Positions 1 to 9,765 of a DNA stretch of 37,285 bases are shown here, piece by piece. Every line of letters begins with the position of its first letter. Within the stretch, counting starts at the first letter, position 1. Under the pieces are notes generated by a model that worked only from the letters and a program-made list of their open reading frames with translations, was not told the DNA's origin and did no database searches. The translations under genes and the position numbers were made by a program. Source of the stretch: Ophiothrix spiculata (lineage: Eukaryota > Echinodermata > Ophiuroidea > Amphilepidida > Ophiotrichidae); NCBI GenBank assembly GCA_000969725.1, contig JXSR01S010319.1; one strand, written 5' to 3'.

Positions 1-440
1 TGTATACTGTTTCTCTTAATTTAGAGTGTAAAATAAAATAAAACAAAGATATGTTTAGAATTTAAAATAAAATAAAACAAATATTAATTCATTAATGGTA
101 GTGGCTCTTTGATTGCCAGCTAAAATTAACTGCACTTTATGAACGTGAACTAAAGCATCGAATTCTAGTATATGTATTTCTTGTTCATGTATATATAAAT
201 ATTCATTCACCGATGAAATTGTTAATGACTTAGAGATGTATGAATGCATATCAAACAAACCAAATCTAAAGGTAATGAATTCAGGATGTTTAAGTAAAAC
301 AATGTGCTACAGAATGGTACGGTTGTTGTACCATCATATGATACCCTAGATTTTATCAACATTATCGTTAACGTCTGACACGGTATTTTGAACAACCACG
401 TAGAAAAATCAATGTTAAGAAGAACATTTGACACGATATA
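1..440. repeat. Diverged duplicated segment, copy Z (partner 8087-9165)
   Basis: The first bases, around tgtatactgtttc, match the sequence at 8087, and 200-440 aligns with 8920-9165 with scattered substitutions and a 3-bp gap. The two anchors lie about 290 bases apart here but about 900 apart in the partner, so one copy has gained or lost roughly 600 bp. Reading frames here share a stop codon with the partner but show no codon-position bias. I treat it as non-coding duplicated DNA. Confidence 0.75.
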
Positions 441-501
441 CACTAGTATTCAAAGGTATCTCAAATTGGCAAAAGTGTCTCAAATTGAAAATCATCACAT
501 A

Positions 502-548
502 ATGTATCTCATTTTGCTTTAAAAAATAATAAGCAAAATGAGATACAT
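502..548. repeat. Perfect 18-bp hairpin
   Basis: ATGTATCTCATTTTGCTT (502-519) and its exact reverse complement (531-548) enclose an 11-base loop. A related single arm, ATGTATCTCATTTTT, occurs near 4614. The recurrence suggests a tiny foldback element or a relic of one; a small structured RNA is possible but unsupported. Confidence 0.7.
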
Positions 549-599
549 AAAAATGCATTTGGTGACGTTTTCTAATGCAAATTAAACCATGTTCCATTT

Positions 600-1560
600 G
601 AAATTATCGCTATTCTGACTCCTCGTCAAACTGGAGTTATATTAAGGATATGAAAAAGAAAAGGTAGTCAATATGAAAAAAAAAATGAAGTGTTGAGTGG
701 TAGCATGACTTTATGTATTTGCTCAATGCAGCAACGGTTAATGTATTCAATATGTTTAAGTACAACCATATGCAAATGCAATCAGAAATGTGTCGTAGAA
801 TTTTACGTATGACCCTTTGATATTAAAAGAAACAATTTACTTTTGTTTGTGTAATTCACGTTTTCATTTGCATTTCATTCGAAAACTAATAATTGTCAAT
901 ATTCAATATTATGAGATGTGATACTCGCCAAAGATTTTTTTTCTTATTGAGCATACTAGGATGAAAACAACGTTTCATTGGCGTGAATGCGTTGTTTGTC
1001 TCCTACTCTCCAGACGCATTGGACATAATTACAAATACATATCTCATAATGAATAGATTGCATTATACGGATTGATGACATCACGGGTGCTCAAGATTTT
1101 GCAATTATAAGGGGGACAGTTGTGGCTGAATATATTTAATATGCGTAACTCTTTTGATTCTCAGACTAGTTAAAATCATGAAACTAAATAATGTCCATGA
1201 AATGAAACAAGATTATATACGGCTGCCAGTTTGAAAATAAAACATTGAAATATTCAGTTGTGATTCATTAAAAGATTGTTTCAAACTCATTTGTATTATC
1301 AATTGCTGTTCTTTAAAACTTTGTGTTCTATTACCATATTGAATAATAGCTTATAAGCTTGACTTGTTAAACGTTGACAAGAAAGTTGGTTCATGTTGCA
1401 AAAAATGAGCGTTTATTAAGGGAAATAGCAGCCATTTTGAATTTGGTAGCCATTGTGAAAATATAACTTTAGCTAAAAGTAGCAAAATGTAGCCAAAAAC
1501 TGTCTTTAAAAGCAATATTTCAACATGGCCTTCATCATACACAGACCTAGTTTGGAATAA
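600..1560. other. A+T-rich stretch without recognisable genes
   Basis: I see no convincing coding exon, RNA gene or inverted repeat here. Positions 1400-1560 carry a motif (cagccattttgaatttggtagccat) of the kind seen in dispersed repeats, and it abuts the foldback repeat at 1573; it may belong to the same element. Confidence 0.5.
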
Positions 1561-1572
1561 ATATAAGTGATC

Positions 1573-2021
1573 TACCACGTGAATCAAAAAAAATTGTGCA
1601 CGGATTAAAACTGATCTTGACCTTGATAAAACCACCAAATCATAAACTTCTTGTTATTGTAGTAAATAAAATATAATAAGCTTTCAAATGCAGAAGAAAT
1701 GATGGAAATCGGATGAAAAAAAGATATGACCAATTTAGTAAGCACGTCTCTTTTTCTTCCATTCCAATGGGATTTACACAGTTAAGCAAGATATTACATA
1801 TCACAATTACGGGTTATTGCATTATGATAAAACCTAAGAAGTAATTACAAATTTGGTCTCTTTGATCTTTTTTATTTTTCATCCGATTTCTATAATTTTT
1901 TCTGCATTTGAAAGCTTATTAAATCTGCTTTACTGCATTAACAAGAAGTTTATGATTTGTTGCTTTTATTAAGGTCAAGATCAGTTTTGATCCGTGCACA
2001 ATTTTTTTGATTCACGTGGTA
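1573..2021. mobile_element. Foldback element with long inverted repeats (about 165-170 bp each)
   Basis: The left arm (about 1573-1738) starts TACCACGTGAATCAAAAA. It reappears inverted at about 1850-2021, including the shared blocks ttgtgcacggat, actgatcttgacctt, aatcataaacttcttgtta and aagctttcaaatgcag. A loop of roughly 110 bp separates the arms. The arms differ by scattered substitutions and small indels, so the element is not young. I find no clear target-site duplication, so the outer edges are approximate. No protein is encoded; it is presumably a non-autonomous DNA transposon or a foldback created by inverted duplication. Confidence 0.8.
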
Positions 2022-2449
2022 AATGATTCTTGGCAAAACAATAACAAATGTTTTAGGTAAGAAGAAATCATGTGTAAAATAATGGTAAAGATGACTAACT
2101 TTTTGTCATTTTACAAATCGACTTCGCCACCATTAACACTATGTATTTTGCTTTACATTCAGTAATATATACAAAATGGCAGAAATAAAAAAAATCGCAT
2201 ATACCTTTTTTAATGACCACAAAAATAGATCGGTATAAGAGATATGTATACCATTTTACAACTTGACAGGATTTGAAGTTATAACCGACATTGAAGCGAA
2301 ATAGAATCTAATTGACAATGCATTGGGTAATGTGGCAGGTTAGTGTACAAAGAAACTAAAGAAGTCATCATTGTTATCTCGGTGTAAAAACATCAAACTG
2401 TACACTTTGGGCTATGTAAGGATCAATGAACGTATAACACAATTAAACC

Positions 2450-2782
2450 TAGTCCATCTAGATGGACCTCACAAGTGAACGCGAAGCGTGAGGTCCATCA
2501 ACTTACAACAAATCCTGCCTTGGAAATCCAAGGCAAGTGAAATATGATACTACCCTGTAACTCAAGAAGGGGCAGTATGTGATAACTAAAAACCTATGCA
2601 TTTCTTTTATTTTTCAAGTCTGAGTCCAATATAACAATCTATTACATAATACCTCTATTTGTTTCGCTAGAATTAACTGGTCACCAATTTTCTATAAGAG
2701 AAACCCAGCAGGGGGTTTGGTGTGTAAGTTGATGGACCTCACGCCTACGGCGCTCGCTTATGAGGTCCATCTAGATGGACTA
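2450..2782. mobile_element. Mutator-like non-autonomous DNA transposon (MITE), 333 bp
   Basis: TIRs of about 58-60 bp (2450-2507 and 2723-2782) begin TAGTCCATCTAGATGGACC and end at ATCAACTTACA. The element is flanked by a perfect 9-bp direct repeat AATTAAACC (2441-2449 and 2783-2791), the length typical of Mutator-superfamily target duplications. Each TIR also folds on itself: ATGGACCTCAC pairs with GTGAGGTCCAT on the left, and ATGGACCTCA with TGAGGTCCAT on the right. The interior has a further hairpin, TGCCTTGGA/TCCAAGGCA (2516-2535). There is no transposase. The superfamily is inferred from duplication length and TIR length only. Confidence 0.88.
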
Positions 2783-2791
2783 AATTAAACC

Positions 2792-3370
2792 TAGCTTAGA
2801 AGAACGGAAATAGCACGGGTAATGTTTCCATATTAAATGCATCTGCTTCATACTACTTATCAGCGAATGATTGGATAAAATGTGATATGTCTATTGGTTC
2901 TAAATTGTGTTAGCGATACGGTAACGTATTTCGACTTAAATTTGCTGATACATGTTCAATTTAAAAAATTGAAAGTTGACTACAAACGAGGTAGAAATCA
3001 ACTTGAGGCAACTTTATGCATACATGCTGCTGCCCTTTTCCGATAGTTATATAAATACATGCTGCCCTTTTCCGTTAACTGTATGAATTATATATCATTA
3101 ACTGAGTGACACATTCTTACTTCATGTAGTTTTTGATTAAGGTAGAGAGTATAAAATACGTATATTTTGCTGTTTTATAATTTTGAATAAAAGCATGTTA
3201 TTATCATAGTCTCACTGGTCTACTCAAATTGTATATCCATTTGAAAAAAAAAACATCTTTAACAGCAGCAATTACCATTTAAATTAACGATTGATTTTGA
3301 TCCGAGCATATCGTCGTTTTCTTAATTATTGTCTCATCTGTGAGGCTCCAGTCTCAATATACTTTTTATT
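2792..3370. other. A+T-rich stretch without recognisable genes
   Basis: No coding exon or RNA gene is visible. A short direct repeat (acatgctgctgcccttttccg, then acatgctgcccttttccg) lies at about 3021-3075. Confidence 0.5.
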
Positions 3371-3374
3371 TAAG

Positions 3375-4110
3375 TATCAAGGACATTAAATTTCCAATTA
3401 TTATTGTAATTATTTTCATTAAATGAAACGACAAACGATTTTGTGTTTTTGCAATGTATTACCTGCAGCAAATCGCCTGTATATTTAAAGACCAATTTGT
3501 GCATGCAATGAATAAACATTGCTATTACGAGTTTATATTTATAACATTTCGTGATGCGTGGGTTTGTTAATTCCAATACATTTACAGAACGTTAATGTCC
3601 CTATTAGTAAGAGCACACGGACTTGCAACCTTGAATTTACCATCATTATCCGTTGCAAAGAGCTAAGAGGCATTAACTGAAATGATGAAATCAATTATAT
3701 TACTATATACTTAAATAAATATAGATGATTATGGGATCAGTTAGTATTTTTGACGCTTTGTATTCGGGGTACACCTCCTGTTCATCGTCGTATTCCATTG
3801 ATAAAGCCTGAATCTAAATTATCATGACCTGTCGTGTGATAATGGTTAACAATTAATTTTAGAGCTCTTTCAATCCTTATCTATTCTTATTACTATTTCA
3901 TTTTATGAGTTGCTAATCCAGCGTTTACAAGGAAAAGATTCACTTAAACGATAATCATCAGTCTTGTGGAATCTAATTGTAATATCGCGTAGAAGAAGTC
4001 GATATTAAACGGATGGAATTAACTCCTGGGGACTGGGTGTATATGATTACGATTAATTCGTAAGTTAAATTGAAAATTTAATTTCTGTTACAGATTGTAA
4101 AAAAGATATG
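3375..4110. repeat. Diverged duplicated segment, copy Y (partner 7380-8140)
   Basis: It starts tatcaaggacat and aligns with 7380 onward, including the shared strings attattttcattaaatga, tacctgc.gcaa and ttcaatacattta. The match resumes at about 4000-4110 against 8040-8140 (gatattaaacggatg). The reading frame at 3370-3576 (minus) is not preserved in the partner. Confidence 0.8.
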
Positions 4111-5015
4111 TAAAAAAACATACAGAAGATGCATATTTGCTAAGCGTCATTACTCTTGTGCTCGAATTAAATGTTAATAATTAATGCCTTAGTCTTTCTA
4201 GTTGAAAGAACGTGTTTTAATCAGACTATGTTAATACGGGACATTAAGATTTACATTAATTGGATTTGTATATTAGTATTATGTACCTTAAATATTAAAG
4301 AATTCTCAAGGATATATCGTCACGTTCACCAGAATTAAAAACAATATAAATAATCGAAACACCATAATATTTCAAATGATAGCAATTCCAAATTAACATC
4401 CAAGTATTAAGAAAATAAATTGAAAAACAAGCTATATTAATGTTGAACACAAAACAAGATTTATTTGAGATATATAAACTGGAAAAATTAGAATAAGGGA
4501 AATATTTAAATACAATTTACAGTCATAATGTTCTTCTCATTCTAAGAATGAAACGTAACTTAAAAACTAGATTCAATGTTAGGCCTACTTTGAATTAGCT
4601 ATTAAATGTATAATGTATCTCATTTTTGCCAAATTTCCATGCGACTAATTCAATACGTAGTGCAAATGGAGACAATGTCCGATCTGCTGGTATCAATGGA
4701 ACTAAAGACATTATTAGATAATGTTCATGCAAGATGCAGGTTTTAAAAATTGTTGCTTATGCTGTATATATAAGAATTTTATTAACGACTGTTCATCAAA
4801 AGCAACTGTAGTTGGCAAAATTCATGTGGGAATCCTAAAGTTATATAGAGCACAACACCTAAGCAAAATATGCTAACCAAATTCACATCATAGCAGATCT
4901 AGAAGTAGTGATTCTGTATTATGGTGATATACTACATAAATCATAGTACGTGTAATATACTGCATAATCAAATTCACCAAGAGAACATAACTCAAATAAG
5001 CAATCCGAGTTAAGT
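4111..5015. other. A+T-rich stretch without recognisable genes
   Basis: No coding exon or RNA gene is seen. It includes the single hairpin-arm relic near 4614 related to the 502-548 hairpin. Confidence 0.5.
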
Positions 5016-5275
5016 ATATGTGACCTGCTCTGTCGAAACCCGGACAAAGTCGCACAAATCCCTTTTTCAAATTTTACCAAATTTAAAATGGCAAAATTAT
5101 AAGCTTTCCAATGATATATCACACTCCAGGATCGCTCATTGTTTTGTATGTCAAAAAGTGATATTTAGGTTGAAAAATCCTTTGTTTTCTATTGATTTGT
5201 AACAAGTTTATTGGGCTATATCTCTTTAAGTGTTCTGGCGACTTTGTCCGGGTTATGTGGGAGCAAGTCACATAT
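5016..5275. mobile_element. Non-autonomous TIR element of about 260 bp
   Basis: A perfect 17-bp inverted repeat, AACCCGGACAAAGTCGC (5037-5053 against 5238-5254), is extended outward by an imperfect match (ATATGTGACCTGCT on the left; reverse complement ATATGTGACTTGCT on the right). The total TIR is about 38-40 bp. The interior is A+T-rich with no transposase. I could not fix a target-site duplication, so no superfamily is assigned. The short reading frames that cross this stretch on both strands result from the inverted repeat. Confidence 0.8.
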
Positions 5276-5489
5276 GTTATAATCAATTATTGGACATTAA
5301 GATATTTGTTTAGTTTATAGTTATTATATATAAATGAATTTTTATCCAATGATCCTGGAGATTTAATAGAAGAGAAATTTAGAATTATCAAACTGTAAAT
5401 ACCAATACATCACCAAGTGAAAATCCCTATATCTAATACAAAGAGAATATTCCACGTGTGCATTATGGTTTTCCTGTGCTTGTATGCAT

Positions 5490-5760
5490 ATAACTAACTA
5501 TGTAGTCATATCATACTTTTCTGCAAAATGGCAGAGCAAGGCCATCTGTTATTAATACCTCGTGGCATAGTCTATAACACATTCGTTTGACTTCAAACAT
5601 CTCTGTCAAGCAGCGCTACAACAGACTGTCAAATTGTATTTCCTATGTTAAGCGTTAGCTCGTCATGCACAGATGTAAACAACCTTGAATTATTTTGACA
5701 ACGTAACATACATATTGAAAGATCTAAATTGTAGAATTCGATTTACAATATCCATAACTG
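5490..5760. repeat. Weakly conserved duplicated block (partner 26130-26470)
   Basis: Shared landmarks in the same order are agtcatatcata, aaggcca, cgtttgacttcaaaca and a tttccta block. Divergence is high. It links the left family of duplicates to unit C. Confidence 0.5.
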
Positions 5761-6772
5761 CTGCAAAGAAATAAAATGTGAAACAAGCACAGTGTAAGAT
5801 TTTCAGTTCATGATCCTCAAAAGATTTTTTTTGTTTTTATCGTGTAAGAAAGAACCAGGTTTGGGTCAGATGCAGTAACTTTATAGGTTCTAAAAATACA
5901 ACGGCATTGAGTTTAGTCTAGCAAATAATATGAAACAAACATCCATAGCAATACATCGAATAAGTAGGTTGCTATCTAAATATATTTGACTTTGAAAGAA
6001 AAGAGGTCGAACCAGATGTACTAAACAAACATATTTCTCATATTAAGAGTTTCTGATTTCTCACAACATTGCATTTTAACTTTAAAAAGCTTTTATCCAG
6101 CACTTTCTTGGGCGTCATTAGCCCAATCATGGTAAACACATTGATACATTAATTGATACATGTACAAATGGTGTAAAACATCTTCAGCGTTCATTATTGA
6201 ATTACGTTTAATCAAAAACCCTCATTACTCACCCAAAACTTCGTAAGTTTATATAACTTTGTAAGTACGAATTTTTGGAGCACAGTTTTATATGGGTTAA
6301 TTGATTTTTTTTCATGTTAGTCTTTTTATTTATTTATGTATTTCTTATTTTACCTTGAATCACATTCAATGCATCGGCACTGTTTTTTCCCATGGGACCA
6401 AGTATTTTTGTTTCTGTTGTGATTTATCTCCGGTCTGTAATATTTGTTGCAGTACTACATGGACCACTTAGAGTGTCGGTATAATTTATCCCAAGCGTTG
6501 CATCAGAATCAAGATTTATAGCCTAGAGCAAGAGTTTCCATTTGCTTTTAACATATACTTTTTAAGATTTATATCAATCCACAAGCCTGCAGTATATGTC
6601 TCATATGACGGCAATCTGGTGGTCAATCGGGCAACTTAATCTCGTGACAAATGGAGAGTGTAATATGAGTTGTATAAAATACCGAACAGTAGTAAGTGCT
6701 AATGATTTTGCAAACCCAACTCAAAACAAACAGTGAAGAAACTTACAGATGTCGTTAGTTGGATCCTGTTAT
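5761..6772. other. A+T-rich stretch without recognisable genes
   Basis: I see no coding exon, RNA gene or inverted repeat that I can support in this interval. Confidence 0.5.
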
Positions 6773-6906
6773 GGGATCCGTTTTATAAAGCATTGAATCA
6801 AGCGTACGTTTGATTTAAAACGTAAATTTACATTGTACGGTATATCCTATTTTACGTTTGACAAATCAAACGTACGCTTGATTAAAATCTTTACGAAACG
6901 AACCCC
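6773..6906. mobile_element. Palindromic MITE, 134 bp
   Basis: The left half (gggatccgttttataaag, then 6796-6815) is mirrored in the right half. The core arms are perfect 20-mers: AATCAAGCGTACGTTTGATT at 6796-6815 and its reverse complement at 6864-6883. The outer ends are imperfect (GGGATCCGTTTTATAAAG against GGGGTTCGTTTCGTAAAG). The loop contains aacgtaaa and its inverse. There is no coding capacity and no secure target-site duplication. The structure fits a short DNA-transposon derivative. Confidence 0.82.
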
Positions 6907-7379
6907 AGAAAACCTAAAATTCCGTGATTTGGACTAAGTCAGAAAGAGTGAAGGTAACCCACAATGAAAAAGGCTGAAAAAATAATAATTATAAAGGTAC
7001 AATGTATGTTCCTGAAGATGAATGTTAATGCTTATATCTAGATAAATATAATTACATTTGTTAATAACAGTTCGACTGGGAGTTCCACAACCATACCTTT
7101 TCACAACCATGGAATTCCACCGTGTCCGCCCCTCTGGCTAATCCACCGGGTATTTTCAAATAAGTTCTTTGAATGAGAAGGTATCTTTATAACGCATGGT
7201 CTTCGAAGATATGAAATGAAATAAAATGTAACCGATTCTTTTATATCTCAATATTATTATACCTAGGAGCTATTATAAGCATCTGAATTTACAACCGTAT
7301 CCCAACAATGCACACCATCGTTTCCGTAATGCTCGTCTCTTAGGTAATGCTCCTGGCATAATACGCTTCTTTTACAAAA
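6907..7379. other. No recognisable genes
   Basis: This is A+T-rich except for a more GC-rich patch at about 7070-7150 (ccgtgtccgcccctctgg), which I cannot assign. Confidence 0.4.
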
Positions 7380-9165
7380 GTATCAAGGACATGTAATTTC
7401 CTATCATCATCATAATTATTTTCATTAAATGAAGTGACAACTGATTTCTGTATTTTGAAAGCTACTACCTGCGGCAAGTTCCTCGGTTATTCAAAGATGC
7501 ATTGTGCACTATAAATTAACATCGCCGTCGTGAGTGTAACAACGATTTATGATGCAGTGGTTTTGTATATTTCAATACATTTAAAGCCATGTTATATTCA
7601 ATATAGCACGGGAACTAACGGTTTCATTATTACATTTATTATACAGAAAATTGGAAAATTGATCCATCATCAATAATAGGAGCTGGAAGATAACTGGTAA
7701 TAATATATGCACTCAGTCTCTAATATTTGGCTGCCCTTTAGCATTAGCATCAAAATAAGGGAAACAAAAATTAAAATTTGTTTATTTCCTTGTTTGTTAG
7801 TTTTAGGTCGTGTTTACCGATATCCTTTTGCAATCATTTAAGCAGGTCTATTTTTATTTCCAAAAACGTTTCCCATTACTATACATAATTTTCCTAATAA
7901 ATACAAAAGAAATAAAACATTTTTTTTTTCAAATTGCAAATCAGAGATTGCGATTACACACCTATTTTAGAAATTGATTCGTTTTGCTTTATGATATTAA
8001 ACAATCTAGTGGAACAAAGTTATGGAATTGCTCAAAGGAAGTTGATATTAAACGGATGAAATTATCTCCTTTTATAGATTGGGGTGTATACTGTTTCACT
8101 TAATTCGAAAGATATGTTTTGAGTTTAATAATTTTTGATTGGAATATGACAATTTTACTGCATGAGATTTAAACTTGATAATTACATAGTAGTATTGCAA
8201 TAACTTCAAATTATGGTTAAACAAAGGATATATTTTACTTGACCTTGTTTTCAATGTTATATCTGTATTTTAATATTTTTTAGATTTTAAATAAACATTA
8301 AACTAAACGCCAAAACAAAGTTTTTTAAAACAACAATATTGAGTTCAAATATAATTCATATCATTATACGATTACGACTTGTCCCAAGATCGCTAGACTG
8401 AAAGGGTAAAGAGTTTGGAAAACGTAAGGTTCTCTTTGTCCAAAATTGAAATAGGGGCTACGGGCCTAAAAGTGAAATAAAGTAGATGAATCAGCAACAC
8501 CTCGCTAACATTTTTTTTTTTGATATTCCATTTCACAAAGATAGATTTGTTTCAATTAAACATAGACGAATTCATACAGATTCATATGATGTCAACATTT
8601 TACAGCTACTAGTTAGAACCAGATTTTTATCCTCTGGTTGTTTTTTAATGAATTGAAAGCATTAAAAGATTAGACTGTCAGTGTATATAATACACATCCA
8701 CTACCCACAATATGATAATTTGTTTAAAAGAATGATTTGAGAAGGTTTGTTTTCAGCTACCAGGATCATTACAATAATTACAAACTAAGCCATAGTTTAC
8801 TCGTTATATTAACGGCTGCAGTATGACTTTTGGTTACTTACTAGTAGCTGCACTTTAAAAACGTGACAGAGTATCGAACTCTATATATATATGTCTTTCT
8901 TGTTCAATGTAAATATAAACTCTCATTAACCGAATAGAATACATTGTTAATGCCTGAGAGATGTATAAATGCATATCAAACAAACCAAATCTAAGGGTAA
9001 TGAATTCAAGATGTTCAAGTAAAACCATGTGCTACAGAATGGTACGGTTGTTGCATCATCGTATGATGACCTAGATTTTATCACCATTATAGATATCTTA
9101 CATGATATTTTGAACAAACACGTTGTAAAACTAGTGTTAAAACGAACATTTGACACGAAATAAAA
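7380..9165. repeat. Diverged duplicated segment, copy X (partners 3375-4110 and 1-440)
   Basis: 7380-8140 matches copy Y and 8087-8140 plus 8920-9165 match copy Z. X therefore bridges the two and shows that they are parts of one unit. The anchors near 1, 4050 and 8087 are spaced 4.05 and 4.04 kb apart. About 8141-8890 has no match that I noticed and no recognisable gene. Confidence 0.75.
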
Positions 9166-9479
9166 CTTTAAAATAAGCCTATGGCATTACAAAGTAGTGG
9201 GGTTATGACCCCGTCCGATGAAGCCAAATTGGCTAACTTAGCAACGTAATACTCGGTTGTAACAGAGCATGATTATAACGCTTTCATTCAAAAACAACAA
9301 CACCATTTGCATATTGCATAATTAGTATTTTTACTATAATGTGGCAAACTTTGAACTAACTTAAACTTACGAACATCATGAAATTATGAGGTTGGAAATA
9401 TTTGTAGGCTCAAGGCTTCTCTTTAATCATATACACATTATGTTAAATGATTGACAATACATGTATGTTATCCTCTTGT

Positions 9480-9657
9480 GAATTATTCCCGTTAAATAAG
9501 ATAGATAATAATAATTGTAATTACATCAGTAGCTACAAATGAAACCATAGTTAGATTTAGTTATATTTTGTAAGAGATTTATACACTCTAAAAAATGATC
9601 TTGTACTGGAGACTAACTTATGTCATCACATTTTAAAATACATATAATTATTTGTCA
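9480..9657. repeat. Unit A, left of the retrotransposon insertion
   Basis: This aligns with unit B at about 15940-16025 and 16529-16630 (aattgtaattacatcagtagctacaaatgaaaccata, then tgtcatcacattttaaaatacat). Unit B carries a 503-bp TIR element between the two parts, which is absent here. Confidence 0.85.
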
Positions 9658-9659
9658 CA

Positions 9660-9680
9660 TCTTGTCTTGTCTTGTCTTGC
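9660..9680 (-). repeat. Pentanucleotide tail of the retrotransposon
   Basis: Read on the minus strand, the element ends in four tandem CAAGA-type units. Short simple-repeat tails instead of poly(A) are usual in CR1/L2-like non-LTR elements. Confidence 0.85.
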
Positions 9681-9682
9681 TA

Positions 9683-9717
9683 CTACCCAACGCCCCTGGA
9701 AGGGGCCAACCGGGTAG
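9683..9717 (-). other. 3' UTR stem-loop of the retrotransposon
   Basis: CTACCC (9683-9688) pairs with GGGTAG (9712-9717), and inside it GCCCCT (9692-9697) pairs with AGGGGC (9701-9706) around a short loop. The hairpin sits immediately upstream of the simple-repeat tail on the element's strand. By analogy with related elements, this is where the element's own reverse transcriptase would recognise its RNA. That role is inferred. Confidence 0.7.
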
Positions 9718-9765
9718 GGGTGCGCAAACGTTGGTTGGCGTGGGGGGGGGGCTGATGATGGAGAC

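Noticed and set aside
222..443. Small minus-strand frame with a homologous frame at 8947-9156, ending in similar residues (SLPLDLVCLIC)
   Set aside because: The DNA itself is duplicated. Differences fall at all codon positions without synonymous bias, and the frame is not kept in a third copy.
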